From Alloscardovia venturai (GTDB lineage Bacteria > Actinomycetota > Actinomycetes > Actinomycetales > Bifidobacteriaceae): 16,073 nucleotides of DNA. Shown here in pieces: positions 1 to 7,769 of the stretch (positions are counted from its first letter, which is position 1; each line of letters begins with the position of its first letter). Under the pieces are notes generated by a model. It saw nothing but the letters and a program-made list of their open reading frames with translations, was not told where the DNA came from and did no database searches. A program made the translations under genes and the position numbers. The stretch is from contig NZ_JBHTHQ010000024.1 of the NCBI RefSeq assembly GCF_042676605.1, positions 1 through 16,073 of the forward strand, read 5' to 3'.

Positions 1-71
1 TTATTCCTATTCCGCAGTCTGATATTGATAAGCTTAATGACCGCTACCAAAACGTCTACGGACAACACTAA
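1..71 (+). CDS. araD: C-terminal end of probable L-ribulose-5-phosphate 4-epimerase (AraD), partial
   Basis: An open frame enters from the left edge and stops with TAA at 69-71. The visible 22 residues end in LNDRYQNVYGQH. The pattern of leucine, basic and aromatic residues, then a terminal YGQ resembles the end of AraD epimerases as I remember them (E. coli AraD ends in ...AYYGQ). AraD converts L-ribulose-5-phosphate to D-xylulose-5-phosphate, the last step of bacterial arabinose entry into the pentose pathway. The next gene, 47 bases downstream on the same strand, is araA, which supports the call. Too little protein is visible for certainty. Confidence 0.55.
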   Translation, partial: IPIPQSDIDKLNDRYQNVYGQH

Positions 72-118
72 GAAGATTTTTAAAACCTTAGTTTTTCATT
101 ATAAAGAAAGGTAATTCA

Positions 119-1627
119 ATGAAGAATCCATTCGAAGGCAAGGAAATTTGGTTTGCCGTAGGATCTCAAGATCTCTATGGTGAGGAGACACTGAAGCAGG
201 TCGCTGCACAGTCTCGCGAGATTGTAGAGACCCTTGATGCTAGCCCTTCCATTCCTGTCAAGCTTGTACTGAAACCAACTCTCAAGGACTCAGATTCTAT
301 TAAGGTATTCATGCAGGAAGCAAGTGCTGCGTCTGAATGTATCGGCGTCATCGCATGGATGCATACATTCAGTCCTGCAAAGATGTGGATTCGTGGACTT
401 AATGAACTCAAGAAACCTCTCCTTCAGCTTAATACCCAGCATCATGAGGAAATTCCTTGGAAGACCATGAATATGGATTTCATGAACCTCAACCAAGCAG
501 CTCATGGTGACCGTGAATTTGGTTACATCGTTACTCGTTTAGGGATTCCGCGTAAAGTTGTCGTTGGACACTACGCAGATCCAGATGTGGCAGAACGTAT
601 CGGCGTATGGGTACGTGCATGCGCTGGTTGGGATGCGGCGAACACTATGAAGGTGATGCGCTGGGGCGACAACATGCGCAATGTAGCAGTGACGGAAGGC
701 GATAAGACCGAGGCAGAACGTGTCTTTGGTGCATCGGTCAATACCTGGCCGGTCAACGAGCTTGTCGACCATGTCAATGCTGTATCTAAGGAACGCGTCG
801 AAGCTCTCATTGAAGTGTACAAGAAGGAATATGACGTCGCCCCAGAACTTTTAGGCGAGCGGTACGAGTCCTTGTACGTCGCTGCTCAAGAAGAGCTTGG
901 CATGCGTGACATGATGGAAGAGAATGGCGCTACCGTTGCCGTAGATAACTTCGAAGATCTGGGTGCTCTTCGCCAGCTTCCTGGTGTAGGAGCGCAGCGT
1001 TTGATGGCAGATGGTTACGGCTTCTCTGCAGAGGGTGACTGGAAGACGGCTATGCTCATCCGTATCGGTAATGTCATGGGTTACGGGCTTGAAGGCGGCT
1101 GCTCTTTGATGGAAGACTATTCGTATAACTTCGTCAAAGGCAAAGAAAAGATTCTCGGCGCACATATGCTAGAAGTCTCTCCTACGCTCAAAACTGATGG
1201 TAAGCCAAAGCTTGAAATTCATCCATTGGGCATTGGAGGCAAAGAGGATCCAGTACGTCTCGTTTTCACAGCGACGCCGAAGAAGGATGCAGTCGTCGTC
1301 GCGATGAGCGATGTACGTGAACGTTTCCGTCTCGTGATGAACGTCGTCGATGTTGTAGAGCCTGATGAAGAGCTGCCAAATCTTCCTACTGCTCGCGCGT
1401 TGTGGCAGCCACGTCCAGGTCTGAAGGAGGCTACGCAGTGCTGGCTCTTAGCTGGCGCGGCACACCATACATGCATGACGACGACAGTAGGACGTGAGGC
1501 GTGGGAAGACTTCGCGCGTATCGCTGGTGTAGAGCTTGCTGTCATCGATGAGAATACGACAGTAGCGCAGTTTGAGACGAACTTGCGTGTCAATGATGTG
1601 TATTATCGCTTGAACGAGCACTTCTAA
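119..1627 (+). CDS. araA: L-arabinose isomerase
   Basis: Cytosolic isomerase converting L-arabinose to L-ribulose, the first step of arabinose catabolism. It is 502 residues, the normal family length. Residues matching the Mn-binding/catalytic set of E. coli AraA (E306, E333, H350, H450) are seen at E305 (FSAEGDWK), E332 (SLMEDYS), H349 (LGAHMLEV) and H449 (GAAHHTCM). The N-terminal EIWFAVGSQDLYG and the TQHHEEIPW segment are also typical. The start ATG at 119 has a GAAAGG ribosome site eight bases upstream. It lies 47 bases after the probable araD end and is followed by a hairpin terminator, so it is probably the last gene of an ara operon. No operator was recognised in the short upstream sequence. 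The protein looks intact. Confidence 0.96.
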   Translation: MKNPFEGKEIWFAVGSQDLYGEETLKQVAAQSREIVETLDASPSIPVKLVLKPTLKDSDSIKVFMQEASAASECIGVIAWMHTFSPAKMWIRGLNELKKPLLQLNTQHHEEIPWKTMNMDFMNLNQAAHGDREFGYIVTRLGIPRKVVVGHYADPDVAERIGVWVRACAGWDAANTMKVMRWGDNMRNVAVTEGDKTEAERVFGASVNTWPVNELVDHVNAVSKERVEALIEVYKKEYDVAPELLGERYESLYVAAQEELGMRDMMEENGATVAVDNFEDLGALRQLPGVGAQRLMADGYGFSAEGDWKTAMLIRIGNVMGYGLEGGCSLMEDYSYNFVKGKEKILGAHMLEVSPTLKTDGKPKLEIHPLGIGGKEDPVRLVFTATPKKDAVVVAMSDVRERFRLVMNVVDVVEPDEELPNLPTARALWQPRPGLKEATQCWLLAGAAHHTCMTTTVGREAWEDFARIAGVELAVIDENTTVAQFETNLRVNDVYYRLNEHF

Positions 1628-1695
1628 AGCGTATTGGATCATGGTTGGCAGATGCCTATGCACTTGCAATCGTGTCCACGTACATGATATATAAA

Positions 1696-1740
1696 AATAA
1701 TCCTCGTGGCTGTGAAACGTAGCTACGGGGATTATTGTTG
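1696..1740 (+). terminator. Rho-independent terminator after araA
   Basis: Inverted repeat with 16-base arms: AATAATCCTCGTGGCT at 1696-1711 and AGCTACGGGGATTATT at 1721-1736, with a 9-base loop. Two positions pair as wobble or mismatch. A modest T-rich run follows (GTTGCGTTCTTT). It lies about 70 bases after the araA stop. The upstream arm also begins in an A-rich stretch, so it could end minus-strand transcripts from the DUF6020-like gene as well. Confidence 0.8.
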
Positions 1741-1781
1741 CGTTCTTTAACTGGCTTACCGCAAAAGCGCTATAGAGGATA

Positions 1782-3782
1782 TTACATAACAGGCGATATG
1801 CGCGCGTGAGAGTAGGCTTGGTGAGCCTCGTGTACGAGGTGCAATGCCATGAGCCAGCCCACAAAAGCGAGGGGAAGCATATGACGCTCAAAATTGTTCG
1901 CAGGAGCCAGAATCATCACTCCCATGAGCAAAAGAAGTGGCATGTATCGTAGCAAGTCACGCCAACGTCTCAGAAGCAGCGCGATACATCCCATAAGTAA
2001 GACCGCTACAACATAGAAGTTGCCGTGAACTATCCAGCCGATGACAGGAATATGCCCAAATCCTGTGGCTATAGTTCGTTCGATAAAGCGGACAAAAGGA
2101 AGCCAGCTGTGCAGGAGTGTAGCTTCAGAAATGCGTGAATTATCTACGTAGTAGCTTGTTGCAACATATGGCTCGTCATTGACGTCAAAATATCCATAGA
2201 CTTTTGCCATAAAACCGTCAAAGTATTCGACAGGGTGAGTCTTACCAAGCTGAAGCCATGCTTTATTGAAGTTTACCATGTCTTTTTCTGTGACGGTCTC
2301 CCACTTATATGTCTCCACCTTCCCATCTGAGCCAGAAGACTTCACGCGGTCTGCATCATTGGGGGAGTAGTTCGTGCCCATAGTGTAGAGATTAAAGATA
2401 GGACGAAGCTCATTACGCACATTCTGTGGGACACCAAGAGGATCATCGCGCATGACTCGTGCAATCTGCTGAAGTTGGATACCGCGACTTTCTATGGGGT
2501 CTCCGGAGATAATAGTTCCCGAGTTGACGGCAGTGAGAAGGGCTCCTTGGAAGAGGACAAGAGGCAGAAGTAGTGCTACGAGATATGCACGCCACCTTTT
2601 ACGATCGGCGATGAAGATAAGAACGACCTGCACTACAATGATATAGGTTGCGTATTTTGCACTGCAGAGCATGACCATCGTCGTAAAGGCAATTCCCGCG
2701 ACGAGACTAGCGGGGATATGCGAGCGATCGCGGCGATTAAAGACTTCAAACCACTGTCCAAACCACCACAGGAATGCCCACGCGAAGAGCGGAGACTTTG
2801 TGAGTGCAGTTGTAGTAAAGAGCGTCTGCGGGTTCAGGATGAAGAAAAGCAAAATCACCGCACGCCACTCAGCGTTTGCGCTCAGAGGATTAGTATATGC
2901 GCCGCGAGGATTATACACGCGTAACGAATGGGCATATGTAAAGCAGCGATGGAGAGTAAAGCTAGTTGCAAAGATAGCGAAGATAAGTTGCGTGCCAGAT
3001 AAGACGATTAGACCAAGATCGATGGTGCGTGTCCACATTTTCGATAGGTTAAGCACTCCGCCGTAGATGAAAGTTAATACGATATTGTGCTGATTCGTCA
3101 AATACGTAGGAGTATCTGGCCACATATAGTGAGCTATAGGATAAATGTCTACAACGTTGAAGCCATCTGCATAAGGAACGTGCGTGCCGTTAAGAGATGT
3201 CATCCACCGGTTCATCTCGTTGTACTGGCTCAGTAAATCTGCGGCGAAAATTGTCGGTACGAGGATAAACTGTATTCCCCAGCAAATAAGCAGAATGAGA
3301 GCGATCTTCCACCATCGGTCAGTTATAAAAATAATGCGCGTACGGATGCTCATCCACCAACGGCGAATATGGCTCATAGTGCGATGAAAACGCGGGTACC
3401 TATCAAACAATGCGCGTACACGCGGCATGCATGCCTGTCGTACTTTGCGCCACCATGACAAGTATGGCCTTAAAAAGTGAGACTTCGGTCGGCTAAGTTT
3501 CACCACAATCCATACGATGCCCATACAGCACAGCCATGCGAGGACAAAAATAATAGTATTGCCTATGCCAAAAGTTCGGATACTACGATCCTTGCGGTAG
3601 ATAGGACCCACGCTCATACAGAATGCAATCCATGTGCATGCCACAGCCACAAGAATCCATCTCAGTGCACCCATGAATGTAATCGAAGTCTTTTCTCTTG
3701 GCGCATGTGTAAAACGGCGCTCATACACTTTTCCGCAACTGTCAGCGATACGTTTTTTCTGAGTGCGGAAGTGTCGTGTCAT
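1782..3782 (-). CDS. Polytopic membrane protein, DUF6020 / GT-C glycosyltransferase-like
   Basis: A 666-residue membrane protein. The N-terminus is basic and cytoplasmic, followed by hydrophobic segments at about 36-60, 72-95, 157-180, 230-247, 255-280, 306-345 (two), 358-393 (two), 398-418, 578-604, 609-627 and 634-650. A long hydrophilic loop at about 420-575 contains ESRGIQLQQIARVMRDDP. That QQIARV-type block and the early DLLSQYNEM...TNQHN segment are what I associate with DUF6020 proteins, often found near cell-wall or exopolysaccharide functions and resembling GT-C glycosyltransferases. The donor and acceptor cannot be told. I chose ATG at 3782 because AGGGG lies six bases upstream. A more upstream in-frame start at 3842 falls inside the pepC terminator hairpin. 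Apparently monocistronic. Confidence 0.75.
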   Translation of the reverse strand: MTRHFRTQKKRIADSCGKVYERRFTHAPREKTSITFMGALRWILVAVACTWIAFCMSVGPIYRKDRSIRTFGIGNTIIFVLAWLCCMGIVWIVVKLSRPKSHFLRPYLSWWRKVRQACMPRVRALFDRYPRFHRTMSHIRRWWMSIRTRIIFITDRWWKIALILLICWGIQFILVPTIFAADLLSQYNEMNRWMTSLNGTHVPYADGFNVVDIYPIAHYMWPDTPTYLTNQHNIVLTFIYGGVLNLSKMWTRTIDLGLIVLSGTQLIFAIFATSFTLHRCFTYAHSLRVYNPRGAYTNPLSANAEWRAVILLFFILNPQTLFTTTALTKSPLFAWAFLWWFGQWFEVFNRRDRSHIPASLVAGIAFTTMVMLCSAKYATYIIVVQVVLIFIADRKRWRAYLVALLLPLVLFQGALLTAVNSGTIISGDPIESRGIQLQQIARVMRDDPLGVPQNVRNELRPIFNLYTMGTNYSPNDADRVKSSGSDGKVETYKWETVTEKDMVNFNKAWLQLGKTHPVEYFDGFMAKVYGYFDVNDEPYVATSYYVDNSRISEATLLHSWLPFVRFIERTIATGFGHIPVIGWIVHGNFYVVAVLLMGCIALLLRRWRDLLRYMPLLLLMGVMILAPANNFERHMLPLAFVGWLMALHLVHEAHQAYSHARISPVM

Positions 3783-3806
3783 GAATTCCCCTGAGAGCTC
3801 ATCTAC

Positions 3807-3851
3807 TAAAAAAGGGCATTTGGTCTGGGAAAAGTATACCAAATGCCCTTT
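3807..3851 (-). terminator. Strong terminator of pepC
   Basis: Perfect 14-bp inverted repeat: arms at 3811-3824 (AAAGGGCATTTGGT) and 3838-3851, loop of 13 bases. Read on the minus strand, the hairpin ends in a run of six T. It lies about 100 bases after the pepC stop and just upstream of the ribosome site of the DUF6020-like gene, so it separates the two transcription units. Confidence 0.88.
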
Positions 3852-3951
3852 AGAAAGGTGGGCTGCGTAGCGCCGAACTAAGTGCCGAATTAAACGCGTC
3901 TAAGTCAACTGCCTCATGAAGACCTAGCTATGAAGACTTAACTATGAGGAC

Positions 3952-5364
3952 CTAGTTAGACTTGCGGCTTACTGGCTGCCACGGGTCGAGCTCGACAGTT
4001 TCGGCATCAAGGAGTTCCTGTGGCAGGTACTCCTTGCGAATGACGACTTCCATGACGAAACGGTCGAACCATTCGGCAGATGCTACGTAGTAACCGTCTT
4101 TACCGTTGTCCTTGCCCCACGAGTTTTCAATCTTCCAACGGTTTGGCTTGCCGTTCTCGTCAAGGTTGACGCCGATAAGAGTCATCGCGTGATTGCTTGG
4201 ATAGTCACCGTATTCGATGCCGTCTGCCTTGGAGATACCGAACTGAGTGCCGAAGAGTTCATCGACGCGAACGGTGTTCTCATCGAAGAAACCATCACTA
4301 CGCAAGCTAAACTGCGTGCAGTCACATGCGAACCAGATAGGATGACCATCTTTGAGTTGCTGTACAGCTGCAGCACGGAAAGTCTCCATGTCAGTGTTGA
4401 GGAACTGCATATCACCTGCTTCATACACGGTAGCAGTCTTCCTCGTGGAGTAGCGCTTTCCGAACGGAGTAGAAGCAATTGGGGAGTTGATGAGAGTTTC
4501 AAAATCATCGACAGAAACGGGAACATACTTCTTGTAGAATTCTAACGGTGTGATACCCAAATCCACGATTTGCTTGCGTTCATCTTTTCCGGATTTACTA
4601 GACTTTTTGTCGCTAGACTCTTTCTGTGTATCCTTCTCATCTGCGCTCTTCTTATCGTCGTCTTCTACGCGTGCGAAGAAATCAAACTTTGTAGGAGGCT
4701 CGCCAAGACCGATGGAAAGCATACGATAGCATACATCCATCGCTTCAGCCTTGATGGCGCGCACCTCATCTTCGGTGGCACCGTTTTTGTGAGCTTCACG
4801 CATTTGGATAGCAAACTCACGCATCTTGGAGTTTGTGTACTGAATGATGTCAGCAGAGTGACGAGAGTTTGCAGACTCTGGGTAAGCGGATTTTGGCACT
4901 AAGCCGTACTTTGCTACGAGATTTGCAAAGCCCTGATACCAGTTACCATCCTCGACAGGACCAGTATTGATATGCTGGAACATACGAGAATCAGTCGGCT
5001 CGTCAATGGTCTCAATGACATATTCGAGGAAAGAGTTTGCCTTTTCCATTTTCTCCCAGAAATTCAGATAACTTTCGGAAAACTCAAAGTCGGCAATGTT
5101 CCACTTGTGCATGAGCTCATAGCGCAAAGTGTTTAGACCAGCAAACATCCAGCAGCGACCGGACTGCTCTTGATTGGTGATGGAACCTTGCTTGAGTTCG
5201 ATAGTGAAGTCCATAGGGACTTCGCGTGCACCCTCATACGAAGTCGCTGCTTTGAGTACGCCCATAGAAGTTGCAGCGTTCGCCGCCACTCGGTTTGCGC
5301 GATCTTCATTGAAATGTGCAGAGTAGGATGCTACATCTGTCGTGCTAATTGCTTTATTTACCAT
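3952..5364 (-). CDS. pepC: Aminopeptidase C (peptidase family C1B, bleomycin-hydrolase type)
   Basis: Intracellular cysteine aminopeptidase that removes N-terminal residues from peptides. It is 470 residues long, slightly over the lactic-acid-bacterial PepC length. The papain-fold catalytic set is visible: oxyanion Gln65 and nucleophile Cys71 in NQEQSGRCW, His392 in SNHAMTLIG, and Asn414 in IENSWG. Family enzymes form hexamers with the active sites inside. A lysine/serine/aspartate-rich insert at about residues 236-266 adds length. The start ATG at 5364 is preferred because GAGG lies six bases upstream; an in-frame ATG eight codons earlier has no ribosome site. It is divergent from the peptide importer, which would supply its substrates. 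Confidence 0.94.
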   Translation of the reverse strand: MVNKAISTTDVASYSAHFNEDRANRVAANAATSMGVLKAATSYEGAREVPMDFTIELKQGSITNQEQSGRCWMFAGLNTLRYELMHKWNIADFEFSESYLNFWEKMEKANSFLEYVIETIDEPTDSRMFQHINTGPVEDGNWYQGFANLVAKYGLVPKSAYPESANSRHSADIIQYTNSKMREFAIQMREAHKNGATEDEVRAIKAEAMDVCYRMLSIGLGEPPTKFDFFARVEDDDKKSADEKDTQKESSDKKSSKSGKDERKQIVDLGITPLEFYKKYVPVSVDDFETLINSPIASTPFGKRYSTRKTATVYEAGDMQFLNTDMETFRAAAVQQLKDGHPIWFACDCTQFSLRSDGFFDENTVRVDELFGTQFGISKADGIEYGDYPSNHAMTLIGVNLDENGKPNRWKIENSWGKDNGKDGYYVASAEWFDRFVMEVVIRKEYLPQELLDAETVELDPWQPVSRKSN

Positions 5365-5626
5365 AGTTGTCCTCGGAATCGAATGCATATATAAGGAGTA
5401 TAAATGGAATACCCTTTGAATATACGCTCAGGTATCGTCTGACAATTCTAAAGAAAATGCCAAATTCTACAATATGAGCATCGAGCAGTCCCGAGTTTGT
5501 ACATATAGTGATACTCTTGTCTCAAAAATTCTCGCGTGTCGTGATTTTCTTCTGCGATATGAAGTAATGGATGAGAGTGGCACGTGTCTCGTTTTCCGCA
5601 TAAATACTGCATATATGCGATAGTTC

Positions 5627-5650
5627 TGTATAAATATTAATATCTATACA
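5627..5650. promoter_or_regulatory. 24-bp near-perfect palindrome, candidate operator
   Basis: Outer arms TGTATA and TATACA flank an ATATTAATAT core; only one of the 12 base pairs is broken (A at 5633, C at 5644). It lies about 47 bases upstream of the best opp promoter candidate and between the two divergent genes. The symmetry fits a dimeric repressor or activator site. The cognate regulator is not in the window and cannot be named. Confidence 0.5.
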
Positions 5651-5696
5651 TACGCAGCAATATGTGAAATTCGTGCTTAACACCATCACCTATGAC

Positions 5697-5725
5697 ATGA
5701 CTTAATACATAGTCACGCCTATTAT
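5697..5725 (+). promoter_or_regulatory. Candidate sigma-70-type promoter of the opp operon
   Basis: ATGACT at 5697-5702 and TATTAT at 5720-5725 are separated by 17 bases, 32 bases before the first opp ATG. A short inverted repeat TGACT / AGTCA (5698-5702 and 5711-5715) lies in the spacer and could be an operator. The -35 box is imperfect. Confidence 0.4.
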
Positions 5726-5756
5726 TAACCTTCGTAAAGTAGGAAGAATAGGAATT

Positions 5757-6740
5757 ATGATTAAGTACATCGTGAAGCGCATTGCGAACTACATTGTTAT
5801 GCTGTTCGTGGCAATCTCTTTGACGTACTTCTTGGCAAGTGCATTCTTAAATCCACGCTCTACGTATATGGAGCGTCACCCGCGCCCACCAATGGCTTCT
5901 ATCGAAAATGCATTGACTCTGGCTAACGTGAACGATAAGACTCCTGTTATTCAGCGTTACTTCACATGGCTCAAGAACATCGTATTTCATTGGAACTGGG
6001 GTTTGGCTCCAGATAAATCCTCTGTAAATGCTGCGCTTGCGCCACGTATCGCCGCTTCTTTACAGCTTGTAATTATTGCTACTATACTGGGCATTCTCAT
6101 CGGTGTATCGCTCGGTGTATACACTGCTATTAAGCAATATAAGTGGCAGGATCGCGTATTAAGCTCCATCGGCTCATTCTTCTTAACATTGCCGACTACC
6201 GTCTTAGCTCTAGCTGTGGTTTTTGCCGCTATCTACTTCAATGCAGGAGTCGGATCTCGCGTATTCTTTGTTACTGGCTTGCACTCCTATGATGGCACAA
6301 ATCCGCTTAAATGGCTCTTAGACTTCTTACAGCACCTGATTCTTCCTACAATTGTGCTTGCAATCCCAACTATCGTTGGTTATCAGTTCCCGCAGCGAAC
6401 TTATTTGCTTGACACTATGAATGCAGATTACGTACGAACTGCACGTGCAAAGGGACTAACCTTAAATAAAGCAATTCGTAAGCATGCTCTTCGTACATCT
6501 CTGATTCCTACAGCACAGTCTGTAGCATTCTCCATCGCAGGTGTATTCACTGGTGCAACTTTGACAGAAACAATCTTCGCAGTTAATGGTCTTGGTCGTT
6601 ACTTCGTTACGACGTTAAGCAACCAAGATATTAATGGTTCAGTAGCTATTGCAGCATTCTCCGGTGTATGCACTCTAGCCGGTGCGCTTCTCGCAGATAT
6701 CTTTGCTGCATGGATTGACCCTCGTATTCGCTTGAGCTAA
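5757..6740 (+). CDS. oppB: Oligopeptide/dipeptide ABC transporter permease, OppB type
   Basis: Inner-membrane permease of a peptide importer, 327 residues. Hydrophobic segments lie at about 9-30, 100-125, 135-162, 190-210, 253-275 and 295-320. The BPD_transp_1 coupling (EAA) loop is clear at 213-251, with DYVRTARAKGL and KHALRTSLIP. The N-terminal 'MIKYIVKRIANYIVMLF' is typical of OppB-type subunits. AGGAATT sits just before the ATG. It pairs with the permease 32 bases downstream and is energised by the fused ATPase that follows. Confidence 0.92.
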   Translation: MIKYIVKRIANYIVMLFVAISLTYFLASAFLNPRSTYMERHPRPPMASIENALTLANVNDKTPVIQRYFTWLKNIVFHWNWGLAPDKSSVNAALAPRIAASLQLVIIATILGILIGVSLGVYTAIKQYKWQDRVLSSIGSFFLTLPTTVLALAVVFAAIYFNAGVGSRVFFVTGLHSYDGTNPLKWLLDFLQHLILPTIVLAIPTIVGYQFPQRTYLLDTMNADYVRTARAKGLTLNKAIRKHALRTSLIPTAQSVAFSIAGVFTGATLTETIFAVNGLGRYFVTTLSNQDINGSVAIAAFSGVCTLAGALLADIFAAWIDPRIRLS

Positions 6741-6772
6741 GCGGTAGACTATCGAAAGATTTAGAGGTTAAT

Positions 6773-7717
6773 ATGTCACACAAGAATGAGATTCGCGGAG
6801 TTGCTGCTGACAAGAGCAAAAATGGTGAAGAGTCTGGACAGAAGACTATCCAACGAACGAGTCGTATGGCGCTTTATGCACATCGCTATTTCCGCAGTAC
6901 ATCTGCTGTTGTTGGCTTAATTATTTTTATTGTGCTTGTGCTATGGGCTATTTTTGGGCGCTTTTTGACCCACTACAATTATACCGAGCTTGATTTTGCA
7001 AATCTTGGTGCTCCTCCAAGCGCAGAGCATTACTTTGGAACGACTTCTGAAGGTTCTGATTTGTATGCGATGGTTGTTCATGGTTTAGGTCGTTCCCTCG
7101 TCATCGCTATTGTGAGTTCTTTGGGCGTGACAATCATTGCAGCAATCGTGGGTACTTCCATATCTTTCTTTGAAGGCTGGTTTGAAAAGGTAGGCATGTG
7201 GATTGTTGACATGCTTATGGCCATCCCATCCTTCTTGCTTATCGCGATGATGGTATCTTCTGCATCGTCTGACTCCGGGTGGCTCTGGCTGATTTTCGGT
7301 TTGACTGTCTTAGGGTGGATTGGACAGGCACGTGTGCTCCGCACCATGACAATGAGTCTTCGCGAGCTTGATTATATTCGTGCATCGAAGTTCATGGGCG
7401 TTAATTCATTCGTCATTATTCTCCGTCATCTAGTTCCAAACCTTGGCTCTATTTTGATTATTGATACTGTTCTTACAGCTGTTACTACTGTTGCATCTGA
7501 AACATCTTTGTCTTTCCTTGGTCTCGGTATTAAGGCTCCTGATACTTCTCTGGGAACTATTCTCAATGAAGGTCAGTCGGCTATCATGACTCAGCCATGG
7601 ACCCTAATCTTCCCATCTCTTGTACTGATTGTGCTGTGCTTCTCTATGCAGATGATTGGTGATGGTCTTCGCGATGCACTTGATCCTAACTCCCGTTCCG
7701 GCGGCAAGGCTGAATAA
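6773..7717 (+). CDS. oppC: Oligopeptide/dipeptide ABC transporter permease, OppC type
   Basis: Second permease subunit, 314 residues. A hydrophilic cytoplasmic N-terminus (about 1-40) is followed by the first membrane helix at about 44-64 and then the periplasmic-side FGTTSEGSDLYAMVVHGLGRSL block typical of OppC/DppC. Further membrane segments lie at about 108-132, 143-162, 170-186, 228-250 and 278-298. The coupling loop is at 190-223, with LDYIRASKFMG and LRHLVPN. GAGGT lies a few bases before the ATG. The 32-base gap to oppB and same-strand layout indicate co-transcription. Confidence 0.92.
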   Translation: MSHKNEIRGVAADKSKNGEESGQKTIQRTSRMALYAHRYFRSTSAVVGLIIFIVLVLWAIFGRFLTHYNYTELDFANLGAPPSAEHYFGTTSEGSDLYAMVVHGLGRSLVIAIVSSLGVTIIAAIVGTSISFFEGWFEKVGMWIVDMLMAIPSFLLIAMMVSSASSDSGWLWLIFGLTVLGWIGQARVLRTMTMSLRELDYIRASKFMGVNSFVIILRHLVPNLGSILIIDTVLTAVTTVASETSLSFLGLGIKAPDTSLGTILNEGQSAIMTQPWTLIFPSLVLIVLCFSMQMIGDGLRDALDPNSRSGGKAE

Positions 7718-7769
7718 AACTTGGCATTCATCCGTTGAAGAGTCTTCAGAAAGTTTTTAGGTTTTTAAT

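Larger units (their letters stand above)
5365..5756. other. Divergent intergenic regulatory region, pepC / opp
   Basis: About 390 bases, AT-rich, with no credible gene. It must hold promoters for both pepC (minus) and the opp operon (plus). Visible inside are a 24-bp palindrome at 5627-5650, a shorter palindrome GCATATATGC at 5609-5618, and a promoter candidate at 5697-5725. No riboswitch or RNA gene was recognised. Confidence 0.6.

Noticed and set aside
1448..1891. 147-codon minus-strand open frame overlapping the end of araA
   Set aside because: It runs through the araA terminator and into the DUF6020-like gene on the same strand in another frame, and its composition is not protein-like.
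3783..3842. Upstream start extending the DUF6020-like protein by 20 residues
   Set aside because: The extension is encoded by the pepC terminator stem and has no ribosome site; ATG 3782 has one.
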